From the NCBI GenBank assembly GCA_016808115.1, contig JAEQBH010001142.1, positions 124,001-188,000 of the forward strand: a stretch of DNA of 64,000 bases, in the 5' to 3' direction. The DNA is from Tetrastigma voinierianum. Its lineage: Eukaryota; Streptophyta; Magnoliopsida; Vitales; Vitaceae. The notes under the pieces were generated by a model. That model ran no database searches. It worked only from the letters and a program-made list of their open reading frames with translations, and had not been told where the DNA came from. The stretch's first letter is position 1. Each line of letters begins with the position of its first letter. Shown one piece after another: positions 10,441 to 21,406 of this stretch. The position numbers and the translations under genes are program-made.

Positions 10441-11490
10441 ATGGTATGGAGAATGAGAAAATCCATATTCACACATCACGAGTTTGAGGAGTATGCCACT
10501 TTAAGGAGAATTTATAGCAGGCATGGAGTTACTTTCAGTGAAGGCATTCCGTTGACCCTCGGGAATAAAACCAAAATAGCAAGCAATTCACGAAACGAGA
10601 GCGATTTGTGGGTCGATCTTCATTTGAATTTTGAAGAAATTCTTGATTGCAACCAGACCAGCAGTTGAAGAGCAGATCTACCTTACGGCCTATGATAACG
10701 AGAAATTCTGCCAATCTTTGGGAAGATTCATGGAGACCATCGGTCTTGTCCACATCATGGTTTCGACACCTGGATGTTAGTGAATCATTTCTATAATGGT
10801 ATGTCCCCTGCCATGAAGTAATTGCTAGAAACCATGTGTGGAGGTGATTTTTTGAGTAAAAATTCAGATGAAGCTATGGATTTCTTGAGTTATGTGGTTG
10901 AAACTTCCAAGGGTTGGGATGAGCCAAACCCGTCGAGAGAGGTGGAGAAAATGAGGCCCTCGGCACACCAAGGGAGGGATTTTTGCACTTTCGGAGGACA
11001 TGGAAATGAAAGCAAAAATCTCAACCTAGCTAGGAAGGTGGAGGAGCTAGAAGGAAAGAGGCTCCATGAAGTGCGAGTAGTGGTGGCTCTTGCACATGTT
11101 GACCCATTCATCATTTGTCAACCTTGTCAATCCCGGGGAGAACATCATCCAGTGCCCCCATCGGTGAAGGATTTGATGTCGAGGCATGCTAGTCGTGGGC
11201 CAATACAAGCCACAACCTAATACCCCCATCTGTCAATACATACAATTCCAATTGGAAGGGTCATCCCGATCTCTCACCGGAAACCTAATCCACACTTTAT
11301 GTACTTTGGTGCCAAGCAGCCAGTTTGGTTCCTCATCTCAACCACAGTCGTCATCATCCTCTTCACCTATTGAACAAGCTATACTGAATTTGAGCAAGGT
11401 GGTAGGCAATTTTGTGGAAGAACAAAAAGGGATCAATGCACAATTAGCACGAAGAATTAAATCTTGTAGAAAGTACCTTTGAGCAAAAGA
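10441..11490 (+). pseudogene. gag: gag, Athila/Tat-like, broken
   Basis: Capsid-type polyprotein remnant of the 8340-17914 element. Readable pieces include 'FYNGMSPAMKxLLETMCGGDFLSK' followed by 'EAMDFLSYVVETSKGWDEP' (about 10785-10925), which match the plant Athila/Tat gag C-terminal half. Then comes a charged linker and a degenerate zinc-knuckle-like CxxC...H (about 11106-11150) whose last cysteine is missing. After it comes a coiled-coil-like stretch 'LSKVVGNFVEEQKGINAQLARRI' (about 11384-11460). Stops and frameshifts between 10790 and 11230 rule out an intact product. Gag would assemble the virus-like particle that packages the element RNA; here it is dead. Confidence 0.75.
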
Positions 11491-11935
11491 ATAGATGGTC
11501 TTGAGAGCAATCTTAATCGGAAAATTGACAACTACAACGGTATTCAATCACAAAGATCAGCAAAATTCTTTGGAGATACGCGGGAGGAGGAAGGTTCCAC
11601 TTCCCAAACATTGACAAATCGAAAGGGTCTATGAGGTAGGTTCATCCGGCAATTCGGGGATGGATGAGGTAAAGCTATAATCCTACGGAGTGGAAGAAAT
11701 AGAAGCGCTTGTGCATGGCTTCTTGAAACATCTTGAGGAAAAAGAAGGCGAAGGCTTTGAGAGGGTAATCATCAGTGAAGACCCAGTGAAGAGAAGCATG
11801 CCCCCTCCATTTCCCCAAGCACTACGAGGCAAGAAAAAAATCCCAAACCAAGCTGAAATTTGGGAGGTGTTAAGGCAAGTGAAGGTAAACATTCAGTTTG
11901 CTCAAACATGGTCATGAGTCTGACTTATGCAAAGT
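11491..11935 (+). pseudogene. gag C-terminal tail / linker, broken
   Basis: Continues the plus-strand coding remnant. It is acidic and proline-containing (for example around 11690-11890, rich in Glu, with 'SMPPPFPQALRGKKK'), typical of the spacer between gag and protease in Athila-like elements. 'LRQVKVNIQFAQ' at its end marks the approach to the protease. No catalytic motif. Confidence 0.5.
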
Positions 11936-12660
11936 TCTTGAAAAGGACCTATACACGATCGAAAGGGCTAGGCATTGAAAGAAAACCTTCTTAACCGAGC
12001 AAGTCGGTGCCATAATTCGAGCAGACCCGGTCAAATGCAAGGATCGAGGATCCCCACAATTCGATCAACATTGGAGAATTGCATAGACAAGGCATTGCTC
12101 GATTTGGGGGCGATTAGTGGCCTACGCCTGCCGGTGTATAGCGGTTAGGTTTAGGGAGCTAATTCTGACATCACTTTGTCATTGGTTGATAGTCGGTGAA
12201 GATTCTAAAGGGAATAGTTGAGGATGTGTTGGTGAAGGTAGACCAAATTCTACTACCCAGTAGACTTTGTAGTGCTTGATCTGAGAACTGATTGCAAGTG
12301 GGCCCAATCATGTGCCGATTATCCTGGGAAGACCATTTTTGGCCACTGCCAATGCAATCATCAACTGCCGAAATGGAGTAATGCAGCTCACATTTGGCAA
12401 CATGACATTAGAGCTCAACATATTTCACTTGAATCACAAGCACAAACCAGTGGAAGGTGATAAGGAAGGAAGCGATGAAGTCTGCTCAATTGGTCAGAAT
12501 GCAGGGAAGCCAAAGGTCCATAAATTGCAAGAATTGGCTAACCAGGATGAAGCAGTTGTTTAGGAGTTGCCATCGGTGTCCTACTTGGAGCAATTTACTC
12601 CAACCCAAATCACCCGGTGAGAAGAAAATCAACAATGAGAATCAAACATCAAAGCGATAG
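11936..12660 (+). pseudogene. Retroviral-type aspartic protease region, broken
   Basis: Plus-strand protease remnant of the same element. The active-site segment reads 'IDKALLDLGAISGLRLPVY' around 12083-12140; the usual plant form is 'ALLDLGASVNLLP', so the residue pattern is altered after the catalytic Asp. Downstream come 'GIVEDVLVKV' (about 12210-12240) and the flap-to-C-terminal stretch 'PIILGRPFLATANAIINCRNGVMQLTFGNMTLELNIFHL' (12315-12435), the best-preserved part. At least three frame changes separate these pieces. Intact enzyme would cleave Gag-Pol. No RT, RNase H or integrase motif follows, so the element is non-autonomous by structure. Confidence 0.8.
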
Positions 12661-12979
12661 CACGGGCCCTTTGCCCAGGGAGTTGGGGAGTTCTCCTCCT
12701 TGACCCTCCATGAATAAACTCAGTGACTTTGAAATTTGGTTTGGTGTCTCTTGAGAAATCAAATTACGTGAAATTTTTTTTGCTTTTGTTTAAAATTGGT
12801 CAATTTTGATAGTTACTATTTTTAGTAACTTTCCACTTTTTAGTAACTTCTGTTTTTAGCAATTTCCTTTTAAGTAGCTAAAATTAATTTTATTCTTAGG
12901 TTTTTGATAAAAATAATAATTAGTAATTAATTTTGATTTTTATCTGCCTAATTCAAATTTTATTTTTTTTTCTCTGCAG
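12661..12979 (+). other. T-rich intron-like stretch ending in a 3' splice-site-like sequence
   Basis: AT- and T-rich, non-coding. It ends with a long pyrimidine tract and CTCTGCAG at about 12971-12978, immediately before an ATG at 12980. This is the shape of a plant intron 3' end. It sits between the protease remnant and the GC-rich block, where some Tat/Athila elements splice to express a downstream ORF. No donor site was established. Confidence 0.45.
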
Positions 12980-15040
12980 ATGGAGTTCAGTTTGGCAGGA
13001 TTTCGCTATTATAGCGAAATCAGCCCAGTGGCTCTTCGGCTACCCTTCAAGGCTTTATTTAAAGGAGGAGGCCACCGTCATCGATCCGCAGTCCCGAAAG
13101 CTCTACCTCCCTGAGCTCGGCGCTGCCGTGCCTTTGTCTCCACTGAGCCACCGCGCCCGTCACGGGCCGGCCGCACGGACCACCGCACACGTGCCCGTGC
13201 CATTCCAATGGCCCGCCGCTCAGTCCATGAGTCGACCCTTAGCCCGGCGATCGTCGACCGCGCCGCACCCGACCACCGCCCCCTGTAGCGCACGTGCTGA
13301 GCCAGCAGCGTTGTCGATCCGTGCCACAGATCGGCTGCGGGTGCGTGCCGTCCAGGCCGGCCTAGTAGATTGCCTGGCTAGCCGTATCTTAGTTGACCAC
13401 GAGCCACGAGATCTGTCGAGAGAGCACACTCCCTTGCTTTGCCATCAGCGGGGGCCCCGATACCTTCCCTGCGTGACTCGGATGTAGTGCGATACCCGGG
13501 AGGTGGATCCCGCTGAGGCCGAGTCGGGTTCGACCTCGGGCGGGAGGAGGCGGGTGCGGCGACGGTACCGATCACGATCCGGTCCACGAGGGAGCCTCGG
13601 GGTTCGGGAGGTATCAAACCGGGATGGGACCTGGGCCCCGGAGTCCCGGTACCTCGAGGCGATCCGGGGAGGGCCGGCCCTCCAAGGGACGCCCGGCCAC
13701 ATCGGGTCGGGAATCTTCATCATCTAGGCCGTGGAAATTCGCCTTCCCACACCAGCGGCGGAGGAGAGCTCGTCGCGGTTATCACGCCTCGGATCGAGGT
13801 GACCATTATTCGTCGGGACCTATCCGGGAATATGGGGGCTCCCTCGAGGGCCCTCAAATGGGAGTAATATTACGACGTGCAGCGTACGACCGTTGACCCC
13901 GGTTTAGAGACTCATGAGGTTGCTAACCGCAGTACTCCCTCACTGCCAGTTCATGGCGCGAGTTCTGATCCGGGTGGTGCTTGGTTCTACCACTCCGTGA
14001 CTCGGGAGCGCGGAGTCCACTTTGGAGCTCCGTTTGCTATTGATGATCAGCGAAATTACTCAGGCGGCGGACATTTCAAGCGCCTTAGGCACGCCACGGG
14101 CTTGAGGGCCAGTGGAAGGTTATCCGGGATTGGCCTCGGCCCGACACGGAGGAGATGGTCGGTTTGTCTCGCTCGAGACCACATCGTGCGGACGATTACT
14201 CTTCGGGGAGGAAGCTCCACGCCTCGGATGCTTCGTTGATCCTTTGCCTCGGACCACCTATTCCCATTACGACTTTCACGTCCGGCGTGGGAGCCATGCC
14301 AGGCTCTATCTTGGGATCTACGGGGATGCAGTTCGGTCCACACGAGAGTTGATTTATGGCCCAGCCTTCTTTGCATTTTGAAGATAAAGGTCCCGCCATG
14401 AGGTGGCACGGCTCGGCGAGAGTCTACCTTTGTTGATCTTGCGACTATTGAGCAGGTCTGGAGCATTCACAAGATTCTGGAGGAGCCAGTATAGGAGGGA
14501 GGATCGGATGTCTCGGGTCTGACCATGGAGCGAGCCGTGGTGATCTGGGTTTCTTTCTCCTCCGGCGGGACCCGAGGAGGGAGTACCGGGATGTGAGGAG
14601 CGAGAGGGACTCTCGAGAGGAGAGATGATCCTGTATCACGAGGAGGTAGAGGTGGAGGGAGGAGTCCGGTGCCAGATATGTCTCCCCATTTCCTCGCTCC
14701 CGCCTCCTGCGACGCGACCCTCTTGACCTCCGGGGCCACTAAACCATACGATGCGGCCCATTCAGATCTGTTCATGTCGCCGAGGGCTAGCGGCGGTGTT
14801 TTGGATCTTTATGCGTTTCGTGGCCACTACACGGGCATCGATGGACCCGAGTTGACGGCGAACCACTTTAGAGCATTGTCATACCATGCTCTGCGGATCA
14901 TGAGTCACCTCGGTCTCACGCGTTCACGCCCATCGAGATGAGCCACGGCGACAACGGCCTCATGGCGATCTTTGGCCACGGCCGGCGACCTCGGATCTAC
15001 CCGCTGCGAGTTGGGGTGGTCACACTCTGTCTCTAACTTT
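12980..15040 (+). other. GC-rich block with no recognised protein, in place of pol
   Basis: About 2 kb much richer in G+C and CpG than everything around it. It starts with ATG at 12980 and a short frame containing the LTR palindrome half-sites 'TTTCGCTATTATAGCGAAAT' (13000-13019). Many overlapping ORFs of 60-184 residues occur in several frames, rich in Arg, Pro, Ser, Gly and Ala. Plus-strand pieces such as 'RREYRDVRSERDSRERDDPVSRGGRGGG' (about 14573-14660) and 'PHFLAPASCDATLLTSGATKPYDAAHSDLF' (about 14680-14775) hint at a decayed, low-complexity late ORF. I see no RT, RNase H, integrase, PF20167, rRNA or plastid signature. It ends at a phrase like 'aggacatgtctatactttgg', the usual mark of the end of coding in these elements. 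Confidence 0.45.
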
Positions 15041-16278
15041 CCTACCCACTAGGACATGTCTATACTTTGGTGGAGGAAAAGTTAGAGTTGAAGTGTGTAC
15101 ATCATATTTTTGTGCGGAGTTTAGGCTTACATCAGCTTTGCCTACTCATTTTGTATAGGATTCATGCTTATTAGCCAATAGTAGAGCGATATATCACTTT
15201 TGTTATGTTTTAGCTATATCAAGCATGTATTAGCCATTTTGGTTATATCAAAAGCTTTATAGCACTATTTACATTTTACTACACTTTTGCAATTCATTTT
15301 TGTGTCTCCATTTTGTGTATATTCTCTTACCTTTAATTGGAAAATTGAAGCCCTGTATGTTACCTTAATGTTAGAACATTTCCATGCATGATTTAGTTTT
15401 TGGTCAATTGAGGTTTAAGCATTTTCAACCTTGAACATTCCCCCTTTAGCTAATTCACCTTGCACAGTTGTACAGTAAATTTGAGAAGCTATACACCTCT
15501 TTTCACTTTGCAAAGTCGGCCTTAGACTTGTTGACGACCCATAATAGGTTTTTGTTACCCGTGTGTGAAGAACAATGAAGTCTTCCAAAAAGGAAAAGAA
15601 AAAGCAAAAAGAAAGAAAAGAAAAATAAGCGTAGCTTTGCCTTGAAACGATTTCTGATCAGGGGTATATAGCGAACGCCTTTAAAGCCGATGCCCTAAAC
15701 CTTAATTGGTTGGGATTATCGACTTAGTGTTAGATTACCACGGTGGATAGGTGAAGTTTGGCGTGTTGTAGGTGCTTAATTCGAAGTCATTGTTCGAGTC
15801 AGGGGTGAAGCACAACGAGTTTGTGGTCAAGTGATCCTTTGCAGGCTTGATGCCCTAAACCTTAATTGGTTGGGAGTCATCGGTGGACCCCCCCGTTACG
15901 AACTTTGGTGAAGTCGGTTTTCCCAGCATTGCACCCTACACCCAGCAATCAAGGAAGAAATAAGGCGTAGCTAGCCACATTAGGTTGGTTGGAGTTTAAG
16001 ACCATGGCGGTAGCTGGGTTGGGAGGGAATGGCTTTGCATTTATTGGTTCAGTGGTTACCTTAGGAACAATTAGATTTTGGTGGAAATTCTGGTTGGCGT
16101 CCACGGGCAAGGTTGCCCTAAAACTTGTTCTTACATGGTTTGTTCTTTCATACGGTTTTCATCTGAGGTCTAATTATTCATGCTAAAGGTAAGCTTACAC
16201 AATGCGTACACACTTTTGTAAAAACCTGACATGCATGCCTTTATTTTTTGTAGCATTGCTAAGGGACTAGCAACGTGT
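15041..16278 (+). other. 3' non-coding region of the complete element
   Basis: AT-rich, no coding signal. It holds a purine tract (about 15588-15632), and a 24-25 bp phrase starting TGCCCTAAACC that occurs twice (15691 and 15851). The second occurrence is within the conserved block 15850-15899, also found at 3251-3295 (-) and 25988-26036 (+). The PPT follows. Two short plus ORFs (15989-16186, 16490-16732) have no recognisable domain. Confidence 0.6.
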
Positions 16279-16291
16279 CGGTTGGGGGGTG
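16279..16291 (+). promoter_or_regulatory. Polypurine tract
   Basis: CGGTTGGGGGGTG directly before the 3' LTR start TGATTAGT, the expected primer for plus-strand DNA synthesis. Confidence 0.85.
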
Positions 16292-17914
16292 TGATTAGTA
16301 CCCAAAAAGTGCTATTTTGAGCCCTATTCAAGATAGGTTTTGAGTGATTTTTGCGCACTAATCATATCAACTAAGCCAATTGATGTGTGCGGGTTCTCTT
16401 AGTACCACTTGATTCCATTTGGTTATTTTTATTTGATAAGGATGCGGGTTTTGCGCCTCGATATTTAGTTTCAAGTTTGATATCAAGATGTGTTGAATCT
16501 TGAGGATTCAGTGTTTTCAACCATGAAGAAATGTGAAGTGGATGTGAAGAAGGTTGCGGGATGCGGTAGCAAAGCAGTGAGCGAGTTTTGGCTATGCTTG
16601 CGAAAATTTATTTGGGATGTGAAAATTTGCGCAATCATAGTAAAATTTCGCAATCCTAGCGAAATTACACTATGTGAAAATTTTGCTGGAAAGCTAGCGA
16701 AATTTAAGCCTCTGCGAAATTCACTATTCTAGCGAAAATTCGATTTAAGCTACCTCACGAAATTTCGTTAGGCTAGCGAGGAATTCCCAGCGTTCCTAGC
16801 GAGGAAATTTCTCCGAATTTAGCTATCTCTCTGAATTTTGCTAGGCTAGCGGGGAATTCCTTAACATAAGCGAATTTTCGCTATGCTAGCGAAATTTCCT
16901 GCATAGCGAAATCTCAGCCCCTATGTTTTTGGAATTCTTGATGCCAAACGACCACGTTTTGATATATTACCATTTTGTCCCTTATGTAATTTCATATTTT
17001 AGGCATTTTTGTATTTTCACACTTTGGGGTTGACTATATAAGCCCCACAACTTTGTAACCCTAGGCAACATTTTCATTAATACGATTTCCAGACTTTTCA
17101 TTTCAGGTTTACTTTGCTCTATTCTCTCTCACCTCTTTCTTTCATTTTCTGTTTGCCCAGACACCACGGCAGAGATGACAGCTCCAGGGATGCTTGGCTA
17201 AGCCTCATAGCCTTGAAGAGGAGGGTTGCTAGCTTGGTTTGAGGCTCACTGCGGATTTGTCCTCATGCTTTAGATATTCTGATTTGCATTTTATGGTTCC
17301 CAACTTTCCAAACTAGGGTTTAATGCCATTTAATGTCTTTTCTTTTTAGTCAGCCTTGTCATGCTTTAGGGTTCGAGTGCATTCTTAATGGTAGGTCTGC
17401 TTGATATTCTTCTAGATAGCATTCTGAGCCCATGGGAATGAGGTTAAATGCTAAGGTTTACTCACGAGATAGGACTTTGAATGCTAAGTACTTGGGTTTG
17501 ACTCAAATAGGAGTGGTTTCTAGGGTTAGGTTTTATAGGCCCCAAAGCAAAGATCGGTTTGGCTTTGACTATATGTCATTTGCCTGTCACGAGAAATAAC
17601 TTAGGGACCTGTGTCTCCCATGTTGTCAAGCTAGTGACCCGAAGCCTTCAAAGGTTACACCATTTCACACTCATTCAAGCTATTCTCTGATTAACGGTGA
17701 ACAACCAACCTCCCACAATTTTTAACAAAAATCCGAAAATCCAAGCTAAAACCTCTTGATTTTCAAACACTAATGCAAATCATTCGTGGGATGAAAACCA
17801 TCCCCGTGTTCGACCACAGACCAGCTATCTTTGCGGTAGCTTGACTCACGGCGGTGGGAGGCTTAGGAATATAAATTTTGTTGATTCCGCATCAGCCTAC
17901 CGTGGCACGAATCA
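16292..17914 (+). mobile_element. 3' LTR of the complete element (1623 bp)
   Basis: Same start (TGATTAGTACCC) and end (GGCACGAATCA) as the 5' copy, with TATATAAG at 17035-17042 and a degenerate GCGAAATTTCGC array at about 16600-16915. It is followed directly by the TSD GCGAT at 17915-17919. Differences from the 5' LTR are mostly short clustered indels. Confidence 0.93.
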
Positions 17915-18040
17915 GCGATGTTTTGAATCCAATGTCGCGACGTTCTCGGGAGGTATTATTTCAACATCGCAACGTTCCCGAGAGGTATATATTTCAACGT
18001 CGCAACGTTGGTTCCAACGTCGCGACGTTCTCGAGACAAA
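17915..18040. repeat. Palindrome array AACGTCGCGACGTT (right part) and right TSD
   Basis: GCGAT (17915-17919) is the right target site duplication. The array interrupted at 8339 resumes here with four or five copies, such as 17934-17947 and 18015-18028, joined by spacers like 'ctcgggaggtattatttca'. Removing 8340-17919 restores one continuous array. Confidence 0.9.
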
Positions 18041-18439
18041 CAACCAGGAAATTTTTACAAAATTTTTCTAAGTGTAGAGAAACTCCCTGCATTCAGCTAT
18101 ACTCCTCCCAAAGCTTGCACAAAGCTTTCTATGCTATCTCTCCTTCACCATGACAACCTCGAAACCTGTAGCATAAATACATCAAAATTAAAACAAGCAA
18201 AATCAAACATAGAAAATTAAAATAAGAAAAACTGATGACCAAAATAATTTAAAGGCTTGGGTTGCCTCCCAAGTAGCGCTTTGTTTACTATTGTTAGCTC
18301 GACCAAGCTGTGTCTCCTTAACTGGTGCTCAACCACATAAAACTTATGGCAAACCAAAATTTTATAGCCTCGAGCATTGCTTATGTTGGCTTCAAACTCG
18401 TGGTGGACATATGCTTCTTGAATTGATCGCCAAGATAAA
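18041..18439 (-). other. 3' end of pol element with acceptor-like site
   Basis: On the minus strand this follows the integrase remnant. It contains the self-complementary box CTTGGGAGGCAACCCAAG (18254-18271, minus) typical of the region after pol in Athila-like elements. A T-rich stretch and an acceptor-like 'tttatgctacag' (about 18162-18173) follow. The same order occurs on + at 24937-25060. The 77-residue minus ORF at 18217-18450 has no recognised domain and is probably the readthrough tail. Confidence 0.5.
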
Positions 18440-19600
18440 TCTTCATTCACTACCCATTCACCTTAAATCGACCTCTCTCAGGATGCATTAGCTTGACACT
18501 ACCGTATGGGAAAACTTAGGTGATCACAAACAGCCCAGACCATCTTGACCTGAGTTTTCCTTGGAACAATTTCAATCTTGAATTGAATAACATTACTTGT
18601 TGTCTCGGTTTCAGCTCAATATGCATTAGGTTCTTGTCATGCCACGCCTTGGTCTTTTCCTTATAGATCCTTGAACTGTCATATGCATTCTGCCTAAGTT
18701 CATCCAGTTCATTCAATTGGAGCATTCTCTTTTTCTCGGCCATTGATGTTCATGCCACCCCTTGGTCTTATCCTTATAGATCCTTGAACTGTCATATGCA
18801 TTCTGCCTAAGTTCATCCAGTTCATTCAATTGGAGAATCCTCTTTTTCCCGTTCATCCAGTTCATGTTTAGCATTCTAGTCGCCCAGTATGCTTTGTGCT
18901 CCAGTTCTACAGGTAGGTGGCATGCCTTACCGTAGACGATTCGGTACAAGGACATTCCCAAGGGGGTCTTAAAAGCTGTTCGATAAGCCCATAAACTATC
19001 ATCAATTTTGTTCGCCCAGTCTTTCCTCGTCACATTAACTGTCTTTTCTAAGATTTTCTTGATCTCTATTCGACACCTCGGCACATTGCTTTGGGGGGTG
19101 GTATCACGAGGTGACACCAGTGCAACACCACCCGTGTTGGCTAGACGATGCAAGCGACTTGTGCCAGAATTGGGAACCCAGCCTTCATCGTCGTTACCGC
19201 TCTAGGAGTCGAACCTTGAAGGTGTTACTCCTGATGGCTTATGACCACTTTGGCATCACAAGTAATGGTTGGAATGGCTTCCACCCACTTGGACACGTAA
19301 TCCACTACCAAAAGTATGTACTTGTGCCCATAGGACGATGGAAACGGACCCATAAAGTCAATGCCCCAGACATCAAAAAGTTCTGCCTCTAGAATATTCG
19401 TCAATGGAATTTCATTTTATCGTTCAATGTTCCCGGTCCTTTGACATCGATCACAGGACTTTGCAAACAAGTGTGCATCTTTGAATATCGATGGCCAATA
19501 AAAGCCCGATTGCAGTACCTTGGCCGCTGTTCTCTATCCATTGAAATGACCCCCATACTCTAAAGAGTGGCAGTGCGTCAGTATCTCACTCACTTCACTT
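18440..19600 (-). pseudogene. Integrase, Athila-like, broken, with internal duplication
   Basis: Minus-strand integrase remnant, N- to C-terminal from about 19600 to 18440. Zinc-binding Cys pair 'SCDRCQRTGNI' (about 19440-19470); catalytic core 'LFDVWGIDFMGPFPSSYGHKYILLVVDYVSKWVEAIP' (about 19270-19390); then 'KDWANKIDDSLWAYRTAFKTPLGMSLYRIVYGKACHLPVELEHKAYWA' (about 18880-19030), all typical of Athila/Tat integrases. A segment of about 113 bp (18641-18753) is repeated in tandem at 18754-18866. Because 113 is not a multiple of three, the duplication breaks the frame. Intact enzyme would insert the cDNA into the host genome. Confidence 0.88.
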
Positions 19601-20023
19601 TCCGGCACACACCTTCGAATTATCTGATCATCACACTACTTAAAGAGGATTGGGTCTTCCCATAAATACCGTTTCACTTCTGAAAAGAATCTCTTCTTTT
19701 GTTGAAATGTGAGGTTAGGTGGAATAATACCGACAGAAAGATAATTGGCTGTCGAAACCGTGGGGATGTTTGACATGTGACAAAGCTGTGTTGCTCGTGC
19801 GGGAGCGTGTCATCAATCTGTAAATGATGTTTCTGCATTGTTTCTGGAGTTTCTAGTCTTGACAGATGATTGGCTACCATATTTTCGGAACCCTTCTTAT
19901 CTCGAATCTCCACATCAAATTCTTGCAATAGGAGCACCCAACGAATAAGTCTAGGTTTCGCGTCTTTCTTAGTCATCAAGTATTTGATTGCGGAATGATC
20001 TGTGAACATGATAACTTTGTTTC
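19601..20023 (-). pseudogene. RNase H C-terminal part and RH-IN linker, broken
   Basis: Minus-strand continuation of pol. 'MFTDHSAIKYLMTKKDAKPRLIRWVLLLQEFDVEIRDKKGSENMVANHLSRL' (19850-20009) is the RNase H C-terminal half of Athila/Tat elements (D in TDHSAIKYL, then ENxVANHLSRL). The rest is the linker to integrase with a stop before the zinc domain. RNase H would degrade the RNA strand during reverse transcription. Confidence 0.88.
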
Positions 20024-21406
20024 CTATAAGATAAGGCCTGAATTTGTCAAAGGCAAATAAATAGCTAACAATCCTTTCTCTATTGTGGCGTAATTGAGTT
20101 GCGCATCATTGGCGTTCGCGGCATAATAGATGGCATAGGAGCTTTTCTTTCTCTGGCCCAAAAGCGACCCTGACTCTGAGGATTTGCTTCTGGCGCACAT
20201 AAGTTCGAATGGAAGATTCCAATATGGAGCGACTACTATAAGGGTCGAGGTCAACTTCTTTTTCAGTAACTCAAAAGCATTCATGCATGGCTCATTGAAC
20301 TCAAACGGAGCACCTTGCATAAGAAGATTAGACAAAGGTTTTGAAACTTTGGAGAAATCTTGGATGAACTGTCTAGAAAAAACTGCATGACCAAGGAAAC
20401 TACATACTCCCTTTACTGATGTGGGAGGAGGAAGTTTCTCTATGATCTCAATCTTGGTTCGGTCAACCTCAATTCCTCTTTCGGATACGCGATGCCCCAA
20501 TACTATGCCTTCTCTCACCATAAAGTGGCACTTTTCCCAATTTAAAACTAAATTGGTTTCCATACACCTTTTCAGTACCAACGTCAGATTATGGAGGCAA
20601 TCATCAAATGTAAACCCAATCACTAAGAAATCATCCATGAAGACTTCAATCAATTTTTCGATCATGTCCAAAAATATTACCATCATACATCTTTGAAAGG
20701 TTCCTAGAGCATTACACAGCCCAAATGACATTCTCCGGAAAGTGAAAGTGCCATAAGGGCATGTGAAGGTGGTCTGCTCTTGATCTTCCGGAGCAATGGT
20801 GATCTGATTGTATCCCGAGTATCCATCCAAAAAGTAGAAGTACTCATACCCTGCAAAACGATCTAACGTCTGATCAATAAATAGAAGTGGAAAATGGTCC
20901 TTTTTGGTCATTTTGTTGAGTCTCCGGTAGTCAATACAAATTCTCCATCTTGTAACCGTTCTGGTCAAGAGAGGTTCATTTTTCTCATTTATTATCATCG
21001 TAGTTCCTCCTTTCTTAGGCACCACTTGAACAAGGCTCACCCATGAACTATCAAAGATGGGGTATATCACTCCCGCATCTAACCATTTAAGTACCTCTTT
21101 CCAAACTACCTCTTTCATTGAAGGATTTAAGCGTCTCTGGGCATCCACTGTCGGTTTGCTATCTTCCTCCAATAATATCCTATGCATACACATAGATGGC
21201 CTAATCCCCTTTATATCAGCTAGGGACCATCCAATCGCTTCCTTATGCTCCTTAAGGATATTCAACAATTTCTCCTCCTCCATGTTAGAGAGGAAAGATG
21301 AAATGATAATTGGTAGTGTAGATTCCTCCCTAAGATAGGCGTATCTCAAATGATTAGGGAGTTGCTTCTCTTCAACAATAGGGGGTTTCTCAATAGAGGG
21401 AGTCAA
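20024..21406 (-). pseudogene. Reverse transcriptase / RNase H, Athila-like (460-residue open stretch)
   Basis: The longest open frame in the window (460 aa). Fingers and palm motifs in order: 'HRILLEEDSKPTVDAQRRLNPSMKEVV' (about residue 54), 'VSLVQVVPKKGG' (about 105), 'WRICIDYRRLNKMTKKDHFPLLFIDQTLDRFAG', 'FYFLDGYSGYNQITIAPEDQEQTTFTCPYGTFTFRRMSFGLCNALGTFQRCM', and the catalytic 'VFMDDFLV' (YxDD box as FMDD, about residue 257). Then comes the RNase H start 'LPFELMCARSKSSESGSLLGQR', in which the expected catalytic D of 'CDASD' is replaced. It keeps most RT residues, but neighbouring domains are in other frames, so the polyprotein is dead. Tat/Athila lineage is inferred from motif wording. Confidence 0.93.

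Noticed and set aside
12933..13487. 184-residue ORF as a host gene
   Set aside because: It starts in the T-rich intron-like stretch, is driven by GC-rich composition, overlaps several equally long ORFs in other frames, and shows no domain.
12980..15040. Plastid, mitochondrial or rDNA insertion
   Set aside because: I recognise no plastid gene, rRNA or tRNA stretch in it, and it ends with a phrase typical of the element's own 3' region. A search would settle it.
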